A stretch of DNA of 64,000 bases from Paenibacillus dendritiformis. GTDB taxonomy: Bacteria > Bacillota > Bacilli > Paenibacillales > Paenibacillaceae. Location of the stretch: the NCBI RefSeq assembly GCF_021654795.1, contig NZ_AP025344.1, positions 3,348,501 through 3,412,500 on the forward strand. The letters are read 5' to 3'. Below are positions 19,201-27,000 of this stretch, piece after piece. The translations under genes were made by a program, and so were the position numbers. Numbering within the stretch: the first letter of the stretch is position 1; every line of letters starts with the position of its first letter. Below the pieces are notes generated by a model. The model was not told the DNA's origin. It searched no databases and saw only the letters and a list, made by a program, of their open reading frames with translations.

Positions 19201-22200
19201 TCTCGCTTCTGACACGAACTGGAATGGTATTTATGAACAAGCCAATCATACTTTCGATACCTGGAATTACTTCCGGTCTTCCTGAAACTACAGTACCAAA
19301 TACAACGTCCTCGCTATTATTGTATTTTTGAAGCAAAATCCCCCACATGGTTTGCATTAACGTACTCATCGTCACTTGATTACGGTTAGCTATCTGGTGC
19401 AGTCTATCGGTTAGCGTCATATCCAATTCACAGGCTAGAGTCTCTGTTGAGAATGCTTCCGCGTGGTTTGATTTAAAATATGGAATCACGGTATGCTCCT
19501 GGTAGTTGGCTAAATACTCTTTCCAATAGTTAGCTGCTGCAAGGCCATCTTGTTCCGCAAGCCACTCAATATATCGACTGTACGGTGTAATTAATGTATT
19601 CTTAGCTGCTTTTTCCCCGATCAATACTTCATAATTGTAAATCCATTCTTTTATTACGAGAGGCATACACCAACCATCCATTATAATATGATGGAAACTC
19701 CAAATAACCCGGTACGTATGATTGTCCGTTTGCATGATAGCAATACGTGAGAGCGTATCCTTTTCAAGCTTAAACCCTCTAGCTTTATTAGTTATCATGT
19801 ACGATGCTAGATGCTTTTCGCGCTCTTCAAAACTTAATGAACGTAAATCCTCGAATAACCATTCACATGCTTTTTGCTTGTAGATAATTTGCAGCGGTGT
19901 GTCTTTCCACCCTTGGTACACATTCGAACGTAAGATTGAATGTGTTTTCATTAATGCTTCGTAGCTTTTCACCCATGCTTTTACATTCAACTGTACATGT
20001 AGATCAAAGGATAATTGTTCGAAAAACGCACCTGCATGTGAATCCTTCATACTGTGGAAAAGCATTCCTTTTTGCAGCGGAGTTAATTCGTACAAATCCT
20101 CAATTTCGCCGATATAAGAAGTTTGTTCAATGACTTGTGTCAGTTCTTCTGTTGTCATCCCTTTTAATGTCAGGTCGCTTGGAGTCAATTCGACTGTTTC
20201 TTTACTTGCACAATGATGAATAATATCTTGCAAGCTTTCTTTAATCCAATTAGCAAATTGGTGAATTGTCTCGTTACGGTATTGTTTTAGGCTGTAGTCA
20301 ATCTTAAAAGTTAACCTTCCGTTTTGTACCAGCCCCGTGATATCCAACATATTCATTCTAATTGTTTTTCCGCTGACTACGGAACCGATTGAATATTCTG
20401 ATACTTTTAATCCGCTTAATTCAAAATCCTGATCGAATTGACCCAAATAATTAAATCTGATCTCTGGCTTCAAATACTCATGTCTATCCCAACAATTGGA
20501 TATATAACGCAAAATACCATATCCAATCCCTTTATTAGGGATCGCACGCAATACTTCTTTTACCGTCTTTATGTGACTAGACAAATCATGATTTGGTTTC
20601 AATGGCAGCAAAACAGGGTATTGACTCGTAAACCATCCTATTGTACGTGTAACATCTAGATCGGGCATAATCGTTTCTCGACCATGCCCTTCCAAACTCA
20701 ACAAAATTTCTTCAATCCCTGTCCATTTGTGAACCGCAATAGCAAGAGCTGTCAATAACAAATCATTAATTTCCGTATTATAAGCTTGATTGGAATTTTT
20801 TAACAGGCTGGCAGTTTCTTGCTCTGACCATTGTATGGCTATGACATCGCTGCTGTCATAAAATACGACGTTATTTTCGTAATCTTTTGGCAATTTGTGC
20901 TGAACGGTCTGCTCAATATGCTCCCAATACATAAGCTCTTTCTTTATTTCAGAACCCTCTGCATATTCAGATAGTCGCTTCGACCACAATTTATAAGAGT
21001 CGCTTTTTTGTGGAACTTGAATCGCATTCCCATTCTCAATTTGCCCATACAACGTCGCGAAGTCCTCTAGCAGGATGCGCCAAGAAACCATATCAATAAC
21101 CAAATGATGAATCACAATCAATAAATGATCACCATGTGCACAACGGAACAGTCCCAATTTCATCATTGGACCTTCGCCTATGTTCATGCTGCTTTGAATC
21201 GTATTTGCTGTGATTTCGATTGTGTTTGCAAGATCTTCTTCATTTTGAAAATCAAATACATCAAGTGTATATAAAGTGCCTTCTTCGCTCCCGCGTATGT
21301 TCATTTCAACTTTATTATTACGTTCTGCAAACACTGAACGAAGAGCATCGTGATGCTTACTGATATGTGTCATCACATTCCTTAAAAGCGCAATATCAAA
21401 ACGTCCTTCTTTATAAAGCATCATCGCTTGATTAAAATATTGATCTTCAAAATTTGATTCAAAAAACCACGATTGAATTGGTGTTAGCGGAACTGCTCCT
21501 ACGATTTCCCCTTGATCTGATACGACTGTCGTGGGTTGAACATACATACTTAACTCAGCAATAGTAGGGTATTTTAATAGGTGTCTCATTTCTACCCCAT
21601 AACCGGCTTGATACATTCTAGACGATACTTGTATAGATTTTATCGAATCTCCGCCTAAATTATAAAAATTGTCAAAAACACCAATCGGTCTCACGCCCAA
21701 TACATTTTGCCAAACCTCTACCAGAGCTTGCTCGATGGTTGTCCTTGGGGCAACATAGTGCGTTTCGCTCTTCATGTTTCCTTTTGGAACTGGCAGTGCT
21801 TTCCGATCTATTTTTCCGTTTGGTGTTAAAGGAATTTGCTCGATTTGTACAAAATAAGACGGAATCATGTAGCTTGGTAATTGTTTAGATAGAATCTCCT
21901 TTAATTCACTTACCGCATAATCCCTCTCAGCTACTATATAAGCGCATAATGCTTTATTTCCGTTCTCGTTCTCGAGTGCTGTAACGACCACACTTTTGAC
22001 AGTTTCCACTTTAAGCAACGCCGTTTCTATTTCTCCAATTTCGATACGATAACCTCGTATTTTTACTTGGTCATCAATGCGGCCTAGATACTCGATATTA
22101 CCATCGGGCAACCAACGGGCCAAGTCTCCCGTACGATACATGCGTTTACTTGAATCCAAAACGTTTGGTACAAACCTCTCCGCAGTTAGATCAGGACGAT

Positions 22201-24052
22201 TCCAATACCCTCGCGCCAGCCCTACTCCACTTAAACATAATTCTCCTGTTACACCTATCGGTTGCGGGTGATTTTCAGAATTTAAAATATACGCTTGCAT
22301 ATTCCCAAAGGGCTTACCAATCGGTGTATTAATGAATTCAAGCGTAGATTCACTCGTTGTATATTCTGAGGCATATATTGTGGTCTCTGTTGGTCCGTAG
22401 ACATTTATTAGTCGTGCTCGTAATCCGCAAGCATAAAATTCCTCTATTGTTCTTATTGGCAGTGCCTCACCCGCTGCAAATACATACTGCAATGATTTCA
22501 GGGTTTTCGCATCAGTCGGCTTTATTGAGTGAAGCAACATTTGCAACATTGAGGGGACAAAATTAATGTGGGTTATTTTTTCTTCTAGTATGATGTTCAA
22601 TAACGCTTCTGGGTTTTTCTCTAAATTAGGCTTCAAAATAACTAATCTTCCTGACCCAAAAAACCATCCAAACAGCTCCGTTACGGATACATCGAATGTA
22701 TAATTTGTTTTTAACAAAATAGAATCTTCTGTTTTTAGCGGATAGTTTTTTTCTAATTGTGTTAAAGTATTGACTATGGATTGATGTTCTACCATTACAC
22801 CCTTGGGATTGCCCGTAGTGCCTGATGTGTAGATCACGTATGCCAAATGATTAGGGCCGGCAAAGTTCCCTGGATTTGAGATATCTTGAAGGCTATCATT
22901 TTCTTCATCTAAAAACATTACATTCCCTGCAAAATTAAATCGATTTTGAAGATGGCGTTGGGTTAGCAACTGCTTGATATCTGAGTCCTTGATTATATAT
23001 TGAATCCGTGCTTCCGGATACTCCGGATCAATCGGTACATACGCTCCGCCAGCTTTAAGTATGCCAAGGATCCCAATGACCATCTCAAGAGAACGCTCTA
23101 CCAGTATTCCTACCAGTTGTTCGGTCTTAATTCCCTCTTTTAGCAATGCATGAGCTAATTGATTTGCTCGTTCATTTAATTGCTTGTATGTTAATTTTTG
23201 CCCTTCATAAACAACTGCAATTCGATCTGGAGCAATCTCAACTTGCTCTTCAAATATCGAATGAACCGTCTTGTCCCACTGGTCATACTCTGTTGTATTA
23301 TTAAATACAGTAAAAATTTCGCTTTCTTCCCTAATTGTTAATAATTTGAGTTGGCCAAAATCAAGGTCAGGTTCAAATAAAATAATAGAGAAGATTCGAT
23401 CCAAATGTTCTGCAATCTGAATTATAAATTCTTTATCATAAAGAGACTCATCAAAAACTAACTTATAATGAATGCGATGATTCGTAATATAAAATTCAAA
23501 TCTTACATCCGAAGCTACAGCTTCTATGTAAGAACAATGATGCAACCCATCCAAAGAAATGATTATATTCACTTTCGGCAAGTTATTATGATCGTACAGC
23601 AGATTTAAGTTTCCAGTCATCTTCCGAAATGGAATGTGTTGATGTTCAATAGCTTCCTTTATAAACACATTGAGTTGTTTAAACACTGTTCTAAATGAAC
23701 TGGAACGGTCTACCTTATTTTTAATAATTAATATATCACTTAGTACGGTTTGATCATGGATTGTGGATTTCAGGGAAGGCATCCCAAAAATGATGCTTTC
23801 TTTTCCCGTGTATTTATGCAATAAACAATTTACCCCAGCTAATAAAATCATATATATAGCCATTTGTGACTGATTGGCGATCGTAATTACTCTTTCAGAA
23901 CATTCGGCTGATAACGAAGCTTCAAGTGAAGAATACGTATTATTAAAATCCGCTTCCTTTGAAGCCGGTTTTAAATATGGTAAATAAGTAATTTGATCAT
24001 CAACATCGAATACACTATTCCAAAAAAGCTCTTGTTTATTAAATATTGTCAT
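13211..24052 (-). CDS. Nonribosomal peptide synthetase, three modules: half-C-A-T-E-C-A-T-C-A-T-TE
   Basis: This 3613-residue megasynthase (ATG 24052, after AGGGAGG) makes the last three residues. Domains: a C-terminal condensation lobe without HHxxxDG (1-235); A1 (about 265-780, pocket DVTNFAVIY, substrate unassigned) and T (LGGDSIKS, about 804); epimerase (HHLVIDMVSW, about 989); condensation accepting a D-donor (DLYELTPLQKGMLFHS, HHIIMDGWC, about 1460); A2 (1740-2260, pocket DGFFLGVVF, nearest the isoleucine code); T (LGGHSLRA, 2312); condensation (HHIISDGVS, 2499); A3 (2806 on, pocket DAWIIGAIV); T (LGGNSLKI, 3343); thioesterase (GYSGGG, 3472). Pocket residues were read by eye against GrsA. 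Expected action: add Y, epimerise it, add Ile and X, and release. It follows the C-A-T-C gene by a short gap. Confidence 0.93.
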   Translation of the reverse strand: MTIFNKQELFWNSVFDVDDQITYLPYLKPASKEADFNNTYSSLEASLSAECSERVITIANQSQMAIYMILLAGVNCLLHKYTGKESIIFGMPSLKSTIHDQTVLSDILIIKNKVDRSSSFRTVFKQLNVFIKEAIEHQHIPFRKMTGNLNLLYDHNNLPKVNIIISLDGLHHCSYIEAVASDVRFEFYITNHRIHYKLVFDESLYDKEFIIQIAEHLDRIFSIILFEPDLDFGQLKLLTIREESEIFTVFNNTTEYDQWDKTVHSIFEEQVEIAPDRIAVVYEGQKLTYKQLNERANQLAHALLKEGIKTEQLVGILVERSLEMVIGILGILKAGGAYVPIDPEYPEARIQYIIKDSDIKQLLTQRHLQNRFNFAGNVMFLDEENDSLQDISNPGNFAGPNHLAYVIYTSGTTGNPKGVMVEHQSIVNTLTQLEKNYPLKTEDSILLKTNYTFDVSVTELFGWFFGSGRLVILKPNLEKNPEALLNIILEEKITHINFVPSMLQMLLHSIKPTDAKTLKSLQYVFAAGEALPIRTIEEFYACGLRARLINVYGPTETTIYASEYTTSESTLEFINTPIGKPFGNMQAYILNSENHPQPIGVTGELCLSGVGLARGYWNRPDLTAERFVPNVLDSSKRMYRTGDLARWLPDGNIEYLGRIDDQVKIRGYRIEIGEIETALLKVETVKSVVVTALENENGNKALCAYIVAERDYAVSELKEILSKQLPSYMIPSYFVQIEQIPLTPNGKIDRKALPVPKGNMKSETHYVAPRTTIEQALVEVWQNVLGVRPIGVFDNFYNLGGDSIKSIQVSSRMYQAGYGVEMRHLLKYPTIAELSMYVQPTTVVSDQGEIVGAVPLTPIQSWFFESNFEDQYFNQAMMLYKEGRFDIALLRNVMTHISKHHDALRSVFAERNNKVEMNIRGSEEGTLYTLDVFDFQNEEDLANTIEITANTIQSSMNIGEGPMMKLGLFRCAHGDHLLIVIHHLVIDMVSWRILLEDFATLYGQIENGNAIQVPQKSDSYKLWSKRLSEYAEGSEIKKELMYWEHIEQTVQHKLPKDYENNVVFYDSSDVIAIQWSEQETASLLKNSNQAYNTEINDLLLTALAIAVHKWTGIEEILLSLEGHGRETIMPDLDVTRTIGWFTSQYPVLLPLKPNHDLSSHIKTVKEVLRAIPNKGIGYGILRYISNCWDRHEYLKPEIRFNYLGQFDQDFELSGLKVSEYSIGSVVSGKTIRMNMLDITGLVQNGRLTFKIDYSLKQYRNETIHQFANWIKESLQDIIHHCASKETVELTPSDLTLKGMTTEELTQVIEQTSYIGEIEDLYELTPLQKGMLFHSMKDSHAGAFFEQLSFDLHVQLNVKAWVKSYEALMKTHSILRSNVYQGWKDTPLQIIYKQKACEWLFEDLRSLSFEEREKHLASYMITNKARGFKLEKDTLSRIAIMQTDNHTYRVIWSFHHIIMDGWCMPLVIKEWIYNYEVLIGEKAAKNTLITPYSRYIEWLAEQDGLAAANYWKEYLANYQEHTVIPYFKSNHAEAFSTETLACELDMTLTDRLHQIANRNQVTMSTLMQTMWGILLQKYNNSEDVVFGTVVSGRPEVIPGIESMIGLFINTIPVRVRSEKWMTAAQLMQHIQRSMIATKPYEAYPLFEIHAKTEQKQDLINHILVFENYPLEQDWVNEKINNTKLKITSLKVEEQTNYNFNVLVIPGHKMEVRFQYNANVYDRINVEKIGRHFVHLLRQISQNPDVLIKNLSVITDAEKTEIFEIFNNTKTLYPRDKTIYELFEEQAERVPDQIAVVYEGQQLTYRELNQRANQLARTLREIGIGLDQRIGIMVERSLEMIVGIIAILKSGGAYVPIDPDYPEERIRYMLDDSEAKLLLTQSHLKIPEVFSGISLNIDKEHSYHVDRTNLELLSSSSNLAYVIYTSGTTGKPKGNLTVHRNIIRVVKNTNYIEINQSDKVLQFSNYAFDGSTFDIFGALLNGAQLVMAPKETMLNVRQLAALIEEKRISVMFMTTAFFNVLVDIDVNCLKHVQKILFGGEQVSVKHVRKALQFLGPNKLKHVYGPTESTVFATCYDINEVPIDAVNIPIGQPISNTEIYIVDSANQLQPVGIIGELCIGGDGLARGYLNHPELTADKFQENPFMLGEKMYRTGDLARWLLDGNIEFLGRTDYQVKIRGYRIEIGEVETALLSVEGVKEAVVTVHEDQKGDKSLCAYFVANQIYQPNEMEERLLTRLPNYMIPSYFAQIEQMPLTSHGKVDRKALPIIDIKNQAGSDYVAPRNTLEKELAEIWREVLGIKQMGIKDNFFNLGGHSLRATTLVAKIHKRMNINIALREVFNSPTIEQLAKAIQNLDQLNFVSIPRAEHREFYPVSSSQKRMYILTQLEGANISYNIPSMLRIKGAIDLEKLNSVFKQLIDRHESLRTSFEIIQGELVQRIHDVVDFTLNLRKVTQGQLNEYTRQFIRPFSLKEAPLLRVELLEIEPLEHLLFIDMHHIISDGVSMNVFIRELFQLYEGRELPAINNQYKDFAVWQQDEKQQEHKRQQEEYWVELLKGDLPVLQLPTDFVRPAIQSFEGATHKFIIDKQRSDALKQLAEETESTMYMVMLALFTTILAKYSGQDDIIVGSPIAGRIHADLEHVIGMFVNTLPMRNYPTREKTFAEYLGQVKENALKAYENKDYPFEELVEKLDVSRDLSRNPIFDVMFSFQNLEQNVEGIHGLEIEPYEFNNSISKFDLTLVAFEKEDQFHCMLEYATSLFKEQSMIIFERHFMQLIESIIGNPHKKLSEVSIITQSEKADILDVFNNTKAEYPEDKTIHELFEEQAERVPDQIAVVYEGKTLSYKELNQRSNRLARRLRAEGVAVDQRIGIMVERSLEMIVGILGVLKAGGAYVPIDAEYPADRICYMLDDSGANLLLTQSHLQGRIAFEGTILCLDESCSYDEDGSNLEPAAGSNDLAYVIYTSGTTGKPKGVMVEHRGLCNLNVMFEETLQITEKDRIVQFASLSFDAACWEIYKALLLGATLYIPTAATIRDYSLFEAFMDKHKITASIMPPNYVNYLNPEHMPSLTKLITGGSASSVELVEAWKDHVKYFNAYGPTEASIVTALWSSTEEGTGLKSVPIGRPIQNHQIYILDGNGDAAPIGMVGELCIGGVGLARGYLNRPELTAEKFVSNRFAPGERMYRTGDLGRWLPDGNIEYLGRLDDQVKIRGYRIEIGEVESALLSVGDVKEATVVAHQDEKGEKTLCAYFVANQSYSVSEIKGVLSEKLPQFMIPSYFVQLEQMPITANGKIDRKALPVPDGKLQTGTEYVAPRNTMEATLTEIWQEVLGLKKVGVKDNFFDLGGNSLKILSLVQCLTKKMGVSIDFQTVFYAPTVELMAMQLQLIRSNLTNVKKKNTFIQLNKYGKINIFCFPPPPGIGLVYMEMAKLLESECVVNVTDFIDHFENYEAMLYEYVKEISSIQNEGPYVLCGYSGGGNLAFEVAKTMEQSGMSVSDIIMIDTTPWNKEVHMISTQLMHDIAKENDLKYNKRKYLDYMDQLTNLGKVSANLHNIVVETVTTRYKKKWRDYTWKVYKEYNGYGKHDELLHPVYVKENIKIIKRIVDEIVNSKMESDVY
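14015..15658 (-). repeat. 1.64-kb near-identical NRPS segment, copy in module 4
   Basis: This stretch matches 25556-27199 at a constant offset of 11541 bases with only about half a dozen substitutions seen by eye. It spans the A-domain start (FNNTKAEYP) to the thiolation motif (LGGNSLK). Sequence on both sides diverges at once. Confidence 0.9.
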
Positions 24053-24082
24053 ATCATCCACCTCCCTGATATATGCCGGGTA

Positions 24083-27000
24083 TTATAAATTCAATTCAAA
24101 TAATTCAATTGATTTAACATCTTCGTGATCATTTAATTTGATTTCAGACAACTTAATATTTGACTTCCCAACAACGGTGGATAAAATATCCATTAAATGA
24201 TTGGAGATTAATTTTATCGTATTTCTCTTAAACAATTTTGTACAATACTCAAAAGATCCTGATAAATTCGTTTGACCTACATTGAAAAACAAAGTTAAAT
24301 CAAATTTAGCAACCCTATGCTCTAGAGCTAAGGGTTTCACGTCTAGGTCCTTCCTCTTAAACTCCAGTTGATCTAAATTTTGAACAGCAAACATCGTATC
24401 GAATAAAGGATTACGATTTGCCGCTTTCTTAAAATTGACCTTTTCGACCAATTGTTCAAATGGATAATCTTGATTTTCATAAGCATTTAACATTGTATCT
24501 TTAACTTCGTACACATATTCTAAAAATGTCTTCTCGCCAAGGGGATAGCTGCGAATCACCAAGGTATTTACAAAAAAACCTACAATCCCTTTTAAATCGG
24601 CATGATTTCGTCCAGCAATTGGTGTTCCCACGATAATATCTTTTTGTCCTGTATATTTCGATAATAATATCGTGTATGCAGCCAACAGTACCATGTACAA
24701 GGTACTTCCTGTCTGTTCAACAATTTTCTTCAAACCTTTATATACTTCTTCGTCAATATTAAAATTATGCAAAGCTCCTTCATAGCTTAGTTTAAGAGGT
24801 CGTTCAAAGTCCGCAGGCATATCGAGTACTGGGATTTCTCCCTCAAATACGTTCAACCAGTATCCTTCCTGTTTCTTCAAATTGCCGCGATGCTGTTGTT
24901 CCAGGTGCCAGTATACATAATCCTTGTACTGAATTCGAAGCTCGGGCAACTGTTCACCTTCATATAGCTTGAAGAATTCATTCACAAAAATATCAATTGT
25001 CACGGCATCTGAGATGATATGATGCATATCAATGATCATAATATAATGCTCTTTACCCAACTGTAATAGACTCACTCTTAACAAAGGCGCCTGCGTCAAC
25101 TGAAAGGGTCGTATAAACTCTCTTAGATAATTCTCTACATCCTCACGCTCCAATTCTATAGTTGTAACACCAAAATTGACATTGTCGTGAACGCGTTGCA
25201 TCGGTTCACCATTCAAAATTTCGAAACTAGTGCGAAGCGACTCATGACGTTCAATCAATTGCTTCAAGGCAGAATTCACTTTTTCTCGCTTTAGCGGTCC
25301 TTCTATTTCCAATATGAACGGTATGTTGTAAGCAACATCAGTGCCTTCCATTTGGCTTAGTATATACATTCTTTTCTGAGCAGATGACAAAGGATAATAG
25401 TCCCTCTTTGCCGCAACAGGAATAGGGATATAAAGTTCCTGCTCTTTTTCTAAAATAAAAAATGCCATTTGTTCAATCGTCGGATAACTGAATACATCCC
25501 TTAACATTGTATTTACATTTATCCCCTTAGAAAGGTTCGCAACTAAATTCATGGCTTTAAGAGAATTACCGCCTAAATCAAAGAAGTTGTCCTTTACTCC
25601 AACCTTTTTTAAACCGAGCACTTCCTGCCAGATTTCCGTAAGTGTAGCTTCCATAGTATTCCGTGGAGCCACATATTCTGTCCCTGTCTGCAACTTTCCA
25701 TCGGGTACAGGTAATGCCTTGCGATCTATTTTCCCATTTGCTGTGATTGGCATTTGTTCGAGCTGTACAAAGTAAGACGGAATCATGAACTGAGGCAATT
25801 TTTCCGATAATACTCCTTTTATCTCACTTACTGAATATGACTGATTCGCTACAAAGTAGGCACAGAGTGTTTTCTCGCCCTTCTCATCTTGGTGCGCCAC
25901 GACAGTCGCTTCCTTCACATCGCCCACGCTTAACAATGCCGACTCAACTTCCCCGATTTCAATCCGGTAGCCGCGGATTTTTACTTGATCATCGAGGCGT
26001 CCCAGATATTCTATGTTTCCATCAGGTAACCAACGCCCCAAATCACCCGTTCGATACATCCGCTCTCCTGGAGCAAATCGATTACTCACAAACTTCTCTG
26101 CGGTCAGTTCCGGACGATTTAAGTAGCCTCTTGCCAATCCGACTCCTCCGATACACAACTCTCCGACCATACCAATCGGAGCTGCATCCCCATTTCCATC
26201 TAGTATATAAATTTGGTGATTTGGTATCGGTCTGCCGATTGGAACGGATTTAAGGCCTGTTCCCTCCTCCGTACTTGACCATAATGCCGTAACGATGGAC
26301 GCTTCCGTCGGTCCATAAGCGTTAAAATACTTTACGTGGTCTTTCCAGGCTTCTACCAATTCCACAGATGAAGCGGAGCCCCCTGTGATCAACTTGGTCA
26401 AACTTGGCATATGTTCCGGATTCAAATAGTTTACATAATTCGGTGGCATGATGGATGCGGTGATCTTATGCTTATCCATGAATGCTTCAAATAATGAATA
26501 GTCCCGGATCGTTGCAGCAGTCGGTATATATAACGTGGCGCCTAGTAACAATGCCTTATAAATTTCCCAACACGCGGCGTCAAATGACAGGCTTGCAAAC
26601 TGTACTATTCGATCCTTCTCCGTGATTTGCAATGTTTCCTCAAACATTACTTTTAAATTACACAACCCTCGATGCTCCACCATAACCCCTTTGGGCTTTC
26701 CGGTTGTTCCCGATGTGTATATCACATATGCTAAATCATTCGATCCCGCGGCAGGTTCAAGATTGGATCCATCTTCATCGTAACTACAGGATTCATCTAA
26801 ACAAAGTATCGTTCCTTCAAATGCTATACGTCCTTGCAAATGACTTTGGGTCAATAACAAATTCGCTCCGGAATCATCCAGCATATAACAAATACGATCC
26901 GCCGGGTATTCCGCATCAATCGGCACATACGCCCCCCCGGCTTTGAGGATGCCAAGGATTCCGACGATCATCTCAAGTGAACGCTCTACCATAATCCCTA

